This document shows, piece after piece, positions 1 to 5,819 of a DNA stretch of 41,959 bases (positions within the stretch are counted from its first letter, which is position 1; each line of letters starts with the position of its first letter). The notes under the pieces are model-generated. The model worked only from the letters and a program-made list of their open reading frames with translations. It did not search any database and was not told the origin of the DNA. The position numbers were made by a program, and so were the translations under genes. Location: positions 1 through 41,959 of the IMG/VR virus record IMGVR_UViG_3300043219_000165; one strand, 5' to 3'. This stretch comes from a virus.

Positions 1-1
1 T

Positions 2-214
2 GAAGATTTGAAACGTGTGGAAATTGAGCGTTTTTCTTCAAGAATAGAAGCTATGGATGCTGAAAAAAGAGCTTTAGAAACAGAACAACCGAAATACAAT
101 ATTCAATTGAAAGCAAAACGAAAAGCGAAACAACCACAAATTTGTCGGGAATATTTAACAGATCGTGATTTCAACCGATTTTTAACTCATCTTAGGTACG
201 GCGGAAATGAATGA
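2..214 (+). CDS. GIY-YIG endonuclease, C-terminal fragment (5' end outside window)
   Basis: The reading frame is open from the window edge, so the true start lies to the left; the in-frame TTG at 8 is not needed as a start. The visible 70 residues carry a block typical of the C-terminal part of GIY-YIG nuclease domains, in which an acidic residue near 'EAMDAEK' is followed by 'E..QPKYN'. In that family the glutamate binds the catalytic metal and the P-x-Y-N block closes the fold. The remaining tail is Lys/Arg-rich and could contact DNA. The catalytic GIY and YIG strands are not in the window, so activity cannot be judged. The gene is AT-rich (about 34% GC over the first 180 bases by hand count, against about 55% in the helicase). 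Its stop overlaps the next start by 8 bases. It could be a free-standing homing-type nuclease or a phage repair nuclease. Confidence 0.6.
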   Translation, partial: EDLKRVEIERFSSRIEAMDAEKRALETEQPKYNIQLKAKRKAKQPQICREYLTDRDFNRFLTHLRYGGNE

Positions 215-635
215 ATTATTATTGCAAAGCACTTTAGAGCTGGAAAAATGTCGGGAAGCAAGGATGAATCAAGGTTTGCTGCATTTACAGCTTCGACTAG
301 AAATGAAAGATCTGCAATGTCGTGTCGATTGGGTGACTGAAAAACTTTACAAATACGCGGAAGAAGTGCTACTTCGTGATGCGTTGATTGCCAAATTGGA
401 AGATCAAAACAAACAGTACGAACAAAAACTGTTCGATGCTGCCGGCTATATTACGGCTGTTAAAGAGCCAACAATGTGGGGATTGCAGTTTGCCGGCGAT
501 ATCTATCGAATCGTCAGTGAAAAGTATTTCCCGTCGCATGATTATCGGATGGCTGAACTCAGACGCCTGCATGATGAAGAAGATAAAATCGGATTAGCTG
601 CAACAGTTCTAGCGAGGAAAGGTGATGGGTGCTGA
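207..635 (+). CDS. Coiled-coil protein of unknown function
   Basis: A 142-residue protein starting at an ATG that overlaps the end of the GIY-YIG gene by 8 bases. Residues about 5-75 are rich in Leu, Glu, Lys and Gln with heptad-like spacing, which suggests a long helix or coiled coil. The C-terminal half is mixed and ends in a charged stretch. There is no signal peptide, membrane segment or catalytic motif that I recognise. Its end overlaps the VRR-NUC gene by 11 bases, so it belongs to the same operon of DNA-metabolism genes and may act as a partner or small DNA-associated protein. That role is inferred from position only. Base composition is intermediate between the AT-rich left edge and the helicase. 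Confidence 0.7.
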   Translation: MNELLLQSTLELEKCREARMNQGLLHLQLRLEMKDLQCRVDWVTEKLYKYAEEVLLRDALIAKLEDQNKQYEQKLFDAAGYITAVKEPTMWGLQFAGDIYRIVSEKYFPSHDYRMAELRRLHDEEDKIGLAATVLARKGDGC

Positions 636-900
636 AAAGAAACTGGAAAAGCGTTGTACGGATCTGGCGAAAGCAAACGGTTGGTACACACGGAAGTGGG
701 CGAGTCCGTCGCATCGCGGTGTCCCTGATCGCCTGTTCCTCAAAGACGGTCACTGGTTTGCTATCGAGTTCAAAGCGCCCGGTAACGAGCCGACGCCTTT
801 GCAGTATGACGAGATTGATCAGATTCAAACGCATGGCGGCGTAGCGATGTGGGTGGACGATGTTGAAGGCTTCAAGAAATTGTTGAAGATACACACATGA
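625..900 (+). CDS. VRR-NUC domain nuclease
   Basis: A 91-residue protein that is essentially one VRR-NUC domain, a PD-(D/E)xK-type nuclease fold found in phages and in FAN1. The motif GVPD ends with Asp35, Glu48 and Lys50 form the E-x-K pair ('AIEFKAPG'), and Gln60 follows in the next helix, so the expected metal-binding and catalytic residues are all present. The family cuts structured or recombination-intermediate DNA, and single-domain phage versions often sit beside a DEAD/SNF2 helicase, as here. ATG at 625 was preferred over the GTG at 622 because GAGG at 614-617 is spaced 7 bases from it. The gene overlaps its upstream neighbour by 11 bases and is joined to the next gene by an ATGA overlap. 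Confidence 0.85.
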   Translation: MGAEKKLEKRCTDLAKANGWYTRKWASPSHRGVPDRLFLKDGHWFAIEFKAPGNEPTPLQYDEIDQIQTHGGVAMWVDDVEGFKKLLKIHT

Positions 901-1046
901 TCGAATATATCGGTTATGGGATCGCGATTATTGCCGGTATTTCATGGTTACGCTGGTTCTGGCAAGGCTATGCGTATCGAGGTGGTTTTCGATCACCAAT
1001 CCTCGCAATCGCATGGACAGTGTTGGCGATAGTTATTTTGAAATGA
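897..1046 (+). CDS. Small membrane protein (49 aa)
   Basis: A short ORF whose ATG overlaps the TGA of the VRR-NUC gene (ATGA at 897-900) and whose own TGA overlaps the ATG of the next gene (ATGA at 1043-1046). The product has two hydrophobic stretches, residues about 4-22 and 32-48, separated by a short aromatic and basic loop, so it is probably a two-pass inner-membrane peptide. I do not recognise a family. The perfect double ATGA linkage is the main reason to believe it is translated. Its position inside a nuclease/helicase operon gives no clear clue to function. Confidence 0.55.
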   Translation: MIEYIGYGIAIIAGISWLRWFWQGYAYRGGFRSPILAIAWTVLAIVILK

Positions 1047-1222
1047 CCATTCACTACAATTTTCGGAAGGGCCAGCGGGTCCGGATCATTCTCAGGCGCA
1101 AAAACGAGCCGCACGTTGTCGGCAAATTTGAGGAAAGAAAAAGTGGAGCTGTCGTCGTCGGCGGCATTCGATATCCGATCACCGAAATAAGGTCGATAAC
1201 CATTGATCGAGACACTCGGTAA
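1043..1222 (+). CDS. Small basic beta-rich protein (59 aa)
   Basis: The frame is open from further upstream, but the ATG at 1043 is the best start because it overlaps the stop of the preceding gene (ATGA) and because upstream in-frame starts would lie deep inside that gene. The 59-residue product is basic, with alternating hydrophobic residues such as 'QRVRIILRR' and 'AVVVGGIRYPI'. This suggests a small beta-barrel, possibly nucleic-acid binding; that is an inference from composition. It overlaps the helicase start by 20 bases and is part of the same coupled operon. Confidence 0.6.
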   Translation: MTIHYNFRKGQRVRIILRRKNEPHVVGKFEERKSGAVVVGGIRYPITEIRSITIDRDTR

Positions 1223-2615
1223 AGAGCTAATCCTGCCCTTCCAGTTCCGTATGTCGGAACACCAGCAGGAGCATCCGAACTGTGCCTGTTGGGTCGGCAT
1301 GGGCCTCGGCAAGACGGTCAGTTCGCTGATGGCCCTGCAACAGCTCATCGACGATTACATGGTCTGTCATACCCTGATCATCGCGCCCAAGCGCGTAGCC
1401 CGGAAAGTCTGGACGGACGAGATTGCCAGGTGGGACCACATTCGCGATTTTGAAGTCCAGAAGATCATGGGAACCGAGAAGCAGCGGATCAAGGCAATGA
1501 ATACGCCGGCCGAGATCCACCTGATCAATCGGGAAAACGTCAGCTGGCTGGTCGATCAGATGATCCATGAGAAACGGTGGGTCAAGAAGTGGCATTGGGA
1601 CAACTGCATCGTGGACGAGTGTGCGAGCTTCAGCTACCAATCCTCGGCCCGCTGGAAGCAGCTGCGGCGCGTTCGGAAAAAGATCGACCGCATGGTTCAC
1701 CTGTCCGGCTCGCCCGATACACGCTCTCTGAGGGGCTTGTGGGCGCAGTTCTTCCTGCTGGATTGGGGCAAGCGCCTCGGAACGTCTGAGAAGGCATTCA
1801 ATGACCGCTGGTTCATTGCTCCGACCCGGCACGACCCGAGCAACACCTACCGGGCGCAGCCCTATGCCAAGAGGCAGATCCGCTCGCGGATCCGCGATAT
1901 CACCATATCCATGCGGGCCGAAGATTACATCGAGGGGTTCGAGGAACCTCGCATCAACACCGTCCGGGTCGATCTGACCAAGAATCAGCGCAAGGCGTAT
2001 CAGGAGCTTGAGCGCAACTACATTCTGCGCTTTGCCGGCGATATCATCCGGGCCGTGAACAACGGGGTGCTGGCAAACAAGCTGCTGCAGCTCGCCAACG
2101 GGTTCGTGTACAGCGAACACCCGAAGTGGCACTCATTCCACGACGCCAAGATCGAAGCCCTGATGGAGCTGCTGGAAGGTCTGAGCGGGCCTGTGATCAT
2201 CGTCTATCACTACATTCCTGACCGGCTCCGCATCCAGAAGGCACTCACCAGGGCGAACGAAAATTGGCGTCTGCTGAAAACGGAGCAGGACGAGAATGAC
2301 TGGAATGCCGGCAAGTTCGACAGGCTGATCATCAGCCCGAAATCGGCCGGCGAAGGCACGAATATCCACTACTCGGGATCTGAAAACCTGATCTTCTTCG
2401 GCCTGCTATGGAGCCTGTACGATTACCAGCAGACATGCGCTCGCCTCTCCGGGGGCTTGCGGGCAGTCGGCAAGCGGATCGTCCTGCACCATATCGTCAC
2501 CGAGAATACCTACGAAGCTCGGGTCAGCAGCAAACTCACCCAAAATGCCCGAAACCAAGAAGAAATGCTGATCGGCTTGCGTGAATACATCAAGCCTGTG
2601 CTAAAGTGCGCCTAA
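1203..2615 (+). CDS. SNF2-like superfamily 2 DNA helicase/translocase
   Basis: A 470-residue superfamily 2 ATPase. Walker A is GMGLGKT at residues 32-38, motif II is V-D-E-C at 137-140, and motif III is L-S-G-S-P at 167-171. A C-terminal RecA lobe carries S-A-G-E-G at 381-385 and a motif VI-like segment near 409-420. 'LPFQ' at 11-14 resembles the Q-motif that precedes Walker A in SNF2 proteins. For this reason I chose the TTG at 1203, the first codon or so after an in-frame stop, over the ATG at 1251, which would remove that motif and has no Shine-Dalgarno site. Motif VI is unusual: Arg414 is present, but the common H-R-x-G-Q ending is replaced by S-G-G-L-R. Phage members are thought to act in replication or recombination, often with a VRR-NUC nuclease such as the one 300 bases upstream. 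Confidence 0.88.
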   Translation: MIETLGKELILPFQFRMSEHQQEHPNCACWVGMGLGKTVSSLMALQQLIDDYMVCHTLIIAPKRVARKVWTDEIARWDHIRDFEVQKIMGTEKQRIKAMNTPAEIHLINRENVSWLVDQMIHEKRWVKKWHWDNCIVDECASFSYQSSARWKQLRRVRKKIDRMVHLSGSPDTRSLRGLWAQFFLLDWGKRLGTSEKAFNDRWFIAPTRHDPSNTYRAQPYAKRQIRSRIRDITISMRAEDYIEGFEEPRINTVRVDLTKNQRKAYQELERNYILRFAGDIIRAVNNGVLANKLLQLANGFVYSEHPKWHSFHDAKIEALMELLEGLSGPVIIVYHYIPDRLRIQKALTRANENWRLLKTEQDENDWNAGKFDRLIISPKSAGEGTNIHYSGSENLIFFGLLWSLYDYQQTCARLSGGLRAVGKRIVLHHIVTENTYEARVSSKLTQNARNQEEMLIGLREYIKPVLKCA

Positions 2616-2647
2616 CAACTTTTGACACTTTCAGGCAAATCCCGACA

Positions 2648-2878
2648 ATGGAAACCCAAAATTTACTCCCCATCCTTGAACTCGATGAGCTGATCGAGAT
2701 CTTTGAATACGTGAACGTCCGGGCCGCAAAGCGAGCCATCCGGCTAGGCAAGTTCCCGGTCCCTACCTTCGATCTGGCAGGGCGCACCGTCGCTCATGTA
2801 GATGCCGTGGGTAAGTTTTTCGAGCAGAAGAAGAAGGAAGCTATTCGGCAGATGGAAGATTGGGATGATGCAGCCTGA
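2648..2878 (+). CDS. PrtN-like (pyocin activator family) DNA-binding regulator
   Basis: A 76-residue protein resembling PrtN, the small activator of pyocin genes in Pseudomonas. The shared pattern is a helical N-terminus, a helix with 'AAKRAIRLGK', then 'PVPTFD' followed by 'AHVDAVGKFFEQ', which in PrtN corresponds to a winged-helix/MerR-like DNA-binding fold. The frame extends back to 2606, but the ATG at 2648 was chosen because similarity begins there and the upstream stretch falls in the short gap after the helicase. It is the last gene of the plus-strand operon and faces the late genes, a plausible place for a regulator of the early-late switch. That role is inferred. An excisionase-like role is an alternative. 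Confidence 0.6.
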   Translation: METQNLLPILELDELIEIFEYVNVRAAKRAIRLGKFPVPTFDLAGRTVAHVDAVGKFFEQKKKEAIRQMEDWDDAA

Positions 2879-2879
2879 T

Positions 2880-3167
2880 TCACTCTGATGCCAGCGCAAG
2901 CACGGCAACTTCCAAATCATCGACTTCCTTAGTCAATTCTTTGACGGTAGTGTCCAACACGATTGATGTGTTATTCAACGAATTCAGTGCTTGTGCAAAA
3001 GTCTGACCTGAATCCGTCACCATTACCCGCGCAATAACGGCTTCGATCTGCTGCTCATCGAGGGCAGTAGATCCAGCCTCGAACACCCCGCCAGCCCAAC
3101 CGAGAACGCCGAGAACGCCGGCAGTCACCACTGCCGTGATCACGTTATGTTGTATTGCTTTATCCAT
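2880..3167 (-). CDS. Small membrane-anchored protein, last gene of the late block
   Basis: A 95-residue product with one hydrophobic segment at residues about 9-31, followed by a helical acidic region with heptad-like leucines (60-95), so it looks like a membrane-anchored coiled coil. The start is backed by a G-rich Shine-Dalgarno site, and the ATG overlaps the TAA of the upstream gene (TAATG). It lies directly after the lysis genes and could be an accessory lysis or membrane protein. No family is recognised. Its stop lies one base from the stop of the convergent PrtN-like gene. Confidence 0.6.
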   Translation of the reverse strand: MDKAIQHNVITAVVTAGVLGVLGWAGGVFEAGSTALDEQQIEAVIARVMVTDSGQTFAQALNSLNNTSIVLDTTVKELTKEVDDLEVAVLALASE

Positions 3168-4057
3168 TACGATTCCCCCTCATCTTCCAATACGGCTCGG
3201 GCCGCTGCGCGTCGGGCATCATCCTTCTTTAGCTCCGCTTCCCGCGCAGCTGCTTCTTCCTGCAATCGTGCGATTTCCGCATCATCAAGTTCGTGTTCCT
3301 TTTGCCGTTCTTCAATCAGGTTGTCGTACTGAGCAAATTTGTCCGCGATCATTTGCTGTTGTTCGATATATTCTTCTTCGGTGACTTCGGCCAGCATCCA
3401 GCCGGATTGCGCGGCCTGATCGTATAGCCCACCGAGATCCGGTGCTTCCGTGACGATCCCCATTTCGACCAGCGCCAGCGATTCAAATTCACTGCACAAT
3501 TCATCCCCCATTACATTCCGTACAGCATTGATGCTGCACTGGAACATATAGCTGAGATAGACGAATTGATTTTGCTGCGCTTCCTCGGCCGCTTTCCACA
3601 AATCGCAAGTCGGCGTCCAGCTGCGTGGGATCGGGATCCCGAAGGCCCATCCCCCGGACGTATTCGATCCACTAAAGCCGAACGTGCGCCCGCAAGCCTC
3701 CACCTGGTTCTGCATATAAAGGAAATTAGTCGGCGCCCGCTTGCCGAAAACGACTGACGCATCACCGCCGCCGCCAGCTCCACCAGCACCACCTTCCGCA
3801 TTGGCTATCGCTTCCGCGTTTGCATCAGCCTCGCCACCGTCACCACCAGTGCCACCAGACCCGCCATCACCACCATCACCACCAGCACCGCCAGCACCAC
3901 CGTCGTTGCCATCGTCGTGACCGCATTGGAAATGTCCGTTTCTGCAACCATCGTCGTCCTCGGATGCGAACACTACCGGCACAAGCATGGACAACACCCA
4001 AAGCGTCAGAAGTATTCCTACAGTAAGCCAGAAAATGTTCTTAGTCCGTTTCTTCAT
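3167..4057 (-). CDS. Membrane-anchored glycine-rich protein with C-terminal coiled coil
   Basis: A 296-residue protein in four parts. Residues 1-6 are basic, 8-31 form a hydrophobic signal or anchor segment, and about 50-100 are a Gly/Asp/Ala low-complexity tract made of G-G-A, G-G-D and G-G-S units. A middle region (about 115-215) has several cysteines and aromatic residues, and about 225-290 form a charged Glu/Lys/Ala coiled coil. It is likely exported or membrane-bound with most of the chain in the periplasm. It follows the lysis lipoprotein gene by an ATGA overlap and has a GGAG Shine-Dalgarno site. I recognise no family. A role in lysis, in the envelope during infection, or as a virion protein is possible. 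Confidence 0.65.
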   Translation of the reverse strand: MKKRTKNIFWLTVGILLTLWVLSMLVPVVFASEDDDGCRNGHFQCGHDDGNDGGAGGAGGDGGDGGSGGTGGDGGEADANAEAIANAEGGAGGAGGGGDASVVFGKRAPTNFLYMQNQVEACGRTFGFSGSNTSGGWAFGIPIPRSWTPTCDLWKAAEEAQQNQFVYLSYMFQCSINAVRNVMGDELCSEFESLALVEMGIVTEAPDLGGLYDQAAQSGWMLAEVTEEEYIEQQQMIADKFAQYDNLIEERQKEHELDDAEIARLQEEAAAREAELKKDDARRAAARAVLEDEGES

Positions 4058-4461
4058 AGCGCCACTCCTAAAATGCCGACGCCGATAATGGCAAGGTATT
4101 TAACATTGTCGAACAGATGATCCCGGCGCTCTTGTTCGAGCATTTCCTCCCGAATCTTGGAAATTTCTTGTTGCGCTTTCGCGGCGTTGAGAATGTGGTC
4201 GTAAGCTGCATCGGAATCTCTCGCAATGTCGGCGTTTAGTTGGGCCAATTCAAGATTATCCACGGCAATTTCCTCGAACACCGTGAACGCTTGCCAGCAC
4301 TGTACGTCCCAATTAGGGATCTCGCACAGCACCGGATAGCCAGTCGGGTCGGTTACTTCTTTGCCCGATCGCTCGGCTTCCTCGAAGTCAGGGAGCTGCA
4401 TCCTTTCGACGGCGCACCCTTGAGCCGTTAAAGCGAGCAGCAATATCAGCCATAGTTTCAT
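4054..4461 (-). CDS. Spanin-type lipoprotein (o-spanin or u-spanin candidate)
   Basis: A 135-residue protein with a lipoprotein-like signal. A hydrophobic core at residues 3-13 ends in A-Q-G-C with Cys16 as the possible lipidation site; the -2 Gln is unusual for a lipobox. The rest is helical and charged, and residues about 118-135 are a second hydrophobic segment at the extreme C-terminus. A lipidated N-terminus plus a C-terminal membrane segment is the layout of unimolecular spanins, which join outer and inner membranes at the end of lysis. However, the gene start overlaps the end of an i-spanin-like gene by 74 bases, which is the Rz/Rz1 arrangement, so it may instead be the outer partner of a two-component spanin. 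Either way it belongs to the lysis cassette. Confidence 0.6.
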   Translation of the reverse strand: MKLWLILLLALTAQGCAVERMQLPDFEEAERSGKEVTDPTGYPVLCEIPNWDVQCWQAFTVFEEIAVDNLELAQLNADIARDSDAAYDHILNAAKAQQEISKIREEMLEQERRDHLFDNVKYLAIIGVGILGVAL

Positions 4462-4732
4462 CTTGACCTAGCCTCTCTAAACTAGCCTCGGATTTCTTGC
4501 GCACCAAACGTGCATCTATCTTTTTCGCGTCGATCTGACTTTGCAGTTTTCTCGCCGCGTGAATGTCAGCTGCAGATCCCTTGTTAAGCTCTTTGATCTG
4601 CGATTCGCCATGCGCAACCGTTACTTCCAATGCGCCGGCCCGGCGAGCGTTGATGATCATCAATGCTGCCGTGCCAATCGCTCCTGCAATCGCGATCCAA
4701 CTAAGTGATTTGAGCCAAGTCCAGATCTTCAT
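4388..4732 (-). CDS. i-spanin-like (Rz-type) membrane protein
   Basis: A 114-residue product. Residues about 9-25 form a single transmembrane segment and the remainder is a charged helix rich in Ala, Lys, Glu and Arg. This is the layout of inner-membrane spanins: an N-in anchor with a periplasmic coiled coil that contacts the outer-membrane spanin. The frame is open further upstream, but the ATG at 4732 overlaps the stop of the holin-like gene and has a purine-rich GAAGAA site. Its 3' end overlaps the lipoprotein gene by 74 bases in a different frame, as in classical spanin pairs. No sequence family was recognised, so the call rests on topology and gene order. Confidence 0.55.
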   Translation of the reverse strand: MKIWTWLKSLSWIAIAGAIGTAALMIINARRAGALEVTVAHGESQIKELNKGSAADIHAARKLQSQIDAKKIDARLVRKKSEASLERLGQDETMADIAARFNGSRVRRRKDAAP

Positions 4733-4932
4733 TTCTTCAACGGCAGTACGTTTTCTTTCTTGAAGTAGCCAAAGCCGATCATAATTGCAGTGACCAGATA
4801 GCCCTGATATTCGGGCGGGATCTGCACATAGATCTGCGGCCATGCGAGCTTAACTACCAACAGCAAAGACGCCGCAATAAATCCAGCAATGCCGGCTGCT
4901 TGGATCGTACTTGATGGTTTGCTTAATGCCAT
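4729..4932 (-). CDS. Holin-like two-pass membrane protein
   Basis: A 67-residue protein with two hydrophobic segments, residues about 11-30 and 44-57, separated by a short loop with Pro and Gln. It ends in a positively charged tail (KK...LKK), which is the usual holin pattern of two helices and a basic C-terminus. It has an AGGAG Shine-Dalgarno site 8 bases before the ATG. It lies between the endolysin and spanin-like genes and overlaps the latter by ATGA. Holins form lesions in the inner membrane that trigger lysis. The family assignment rests on size, topology and neighbours. Confidence 0.65.
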   Translation of the reverse strand: MALSKPSSTIQAAGIAGFIAASLLLVVKLAWPQIYVQIPPEYQGYLVTAIMIGFGYFKKENVLPLKK

Positions 4933-4947
4933 GATTTAACTCCTATC

Positions 4948-5367
4948 CTATTGAACACCCAGACCTGCCGGGGGGCGGGGCTTTCCCGTGTACTTTTTGA
5001 CCGCCGCTGCGCTGGCGTCCGAACTAATATCGTCAACAGTAATGCTGTACCCGAGGAATGTGTATGTGCCGGGCTGCGGGATCGCACCGACAAAAGTTTT
5101 GCATTGGGCGCTACCTGGCACTCCGGTTACGGGAACCAGTTCATCAATGATCACTATCCCGCTCTGGCGCTCGGCCGTAATGCGTGTGTTGGCGAGATCT
5201 CCGTCAAGGATCGGATCGGCAACGGTCTGACCCGGCAACAGTTCGTACTCAGTCGGGTGAGTCCAGCAAACAATCGCATCCCGAGGGTAGGTCGGGGATT
5301 GTGCCGATGTGATCGTGAGCGATCCGAGCAGTAGTGCGGCGATAAAGAATTGAAACAGCTTTCTCAT
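4948..5367 (-). CDS. Secreted protein of unknown function in the lysis cassette
   Basis: A 139-residue protein with a clear Sec-type signal peptide: basic residues 2-3, a hydrophobic core at about 5-20 and an Ala-rich cleavage region near residue 22 ('ITSAQS'). The mature part is beta-rich, has two Cys that could form a disulfide, and a pattern (C-W-T-H-P-T then L-P-G-Q then P-G-T-Y-T-F) that resembles fibronectin type III-like or Ig-like sandwich domains. Its ATG overlaps the endolysin stop (ATGA) and has a GGAG site. It probably acts in the periplasm. Function is unknown; a binding protein or an accessory to lysis are options. Confidence 0.6.
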   Translation of the reverse strand: MRKLFQFFIAALLLGSLTITSAQSPTYPRDAIVCWTHPTEYELLPGQTVADPILDGDLANTRITAERQSGIVIIDELVPVTGVPGSAQCKTFVGAIPQPGTYTFLGYSITVDDISSDASAAAVKKYTGKPRPPAGLGVQ

Positions 5368-5819
5368 GTCAGTCTCCTAACACCCAATAGCCGCTTTGTC
5401 GGGTATCGGGATACTTTCACAGTGTCGGATTGATTGCCACCGAGCACTTCGATGAATTCGCCAAAACGGCCAGCATAAAAGCCTACATGCCCCGGAGCTT
5501 TGAGAACTTCCGGGCCGGGCTGGTCGCCAGATCCGCGTTTTAGGATGATGATATCGCCGGGTTCGGCGTTGTCCAGGTTGATGCCTTTTCCGATTATCAG
5601 CCATGACCGGGCGCGGAGATTCTTCGAGCGCGGCATACGCGCCAGCCAGCAGATGTAATTTACGAATGCGCTGCACCACGGCACTTCGTCATTTTCCGGC
5701 CAGCTCATATCGAGATTGAGCATTGACATGATCTGAGGGTTATCTACAGATCCACCGACTTCTTTCATGCCGGCGTATCGTTGCGCAAGATCGAAAGCGT
5801 GTTCCTTTGTAAAATTCAT
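5364..5819 (-). CDS. Endolysin: NlpC/P60-CHAP-like cell-wall hydrolase (TIGR02594-type)
   Basis: A 151-residue protein matching the small TIGR02594-type peptidoglycan hydrolases of phages. The catalytic Cys49 lies in W-C-S-A-F, the His111 block is G-H-V-G-F-Y, and the family signature L-G-G-N-Q-S-D is at 126-132. The segment with 'PGDIIIL' is the strand before the histidine, as in NlpC/P60 folds. Such enzymes cleave peptide or amide bonds in peptidoglycan. There is no signal peptide, so export would need the holin encoded 430 bases downstream. The ATG overlaps the stop of the PLxRFG gene (ATGA) and has a GAGG Shine-Dalgarno site. I am confident in the enzyme class, less so in the exact bond cut. 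Confidence 0.85.
   Translation of the reverse strand: MNFTKEHAFDLAQRYAGMKEVGGSVDNPQIMSMLNLDMSWPENDEVPWCSAFVNYICWLARMPRSKNLRARSWLIIGKGINLDNAEPGDIIILKRGSGDQPGPEVLKAPGHVGFYAGRFGEFIEVLGGNQSDTVKVSRYPTKRLLGVRRLT

Noticed and set aside
1227-2132. 301-residue open frame on the minus strand opposite the helicase
   Set aside because: The helicase frame has all SF2 motifs, while this one has no recognisable motif and looks like a codon-bias shadow.
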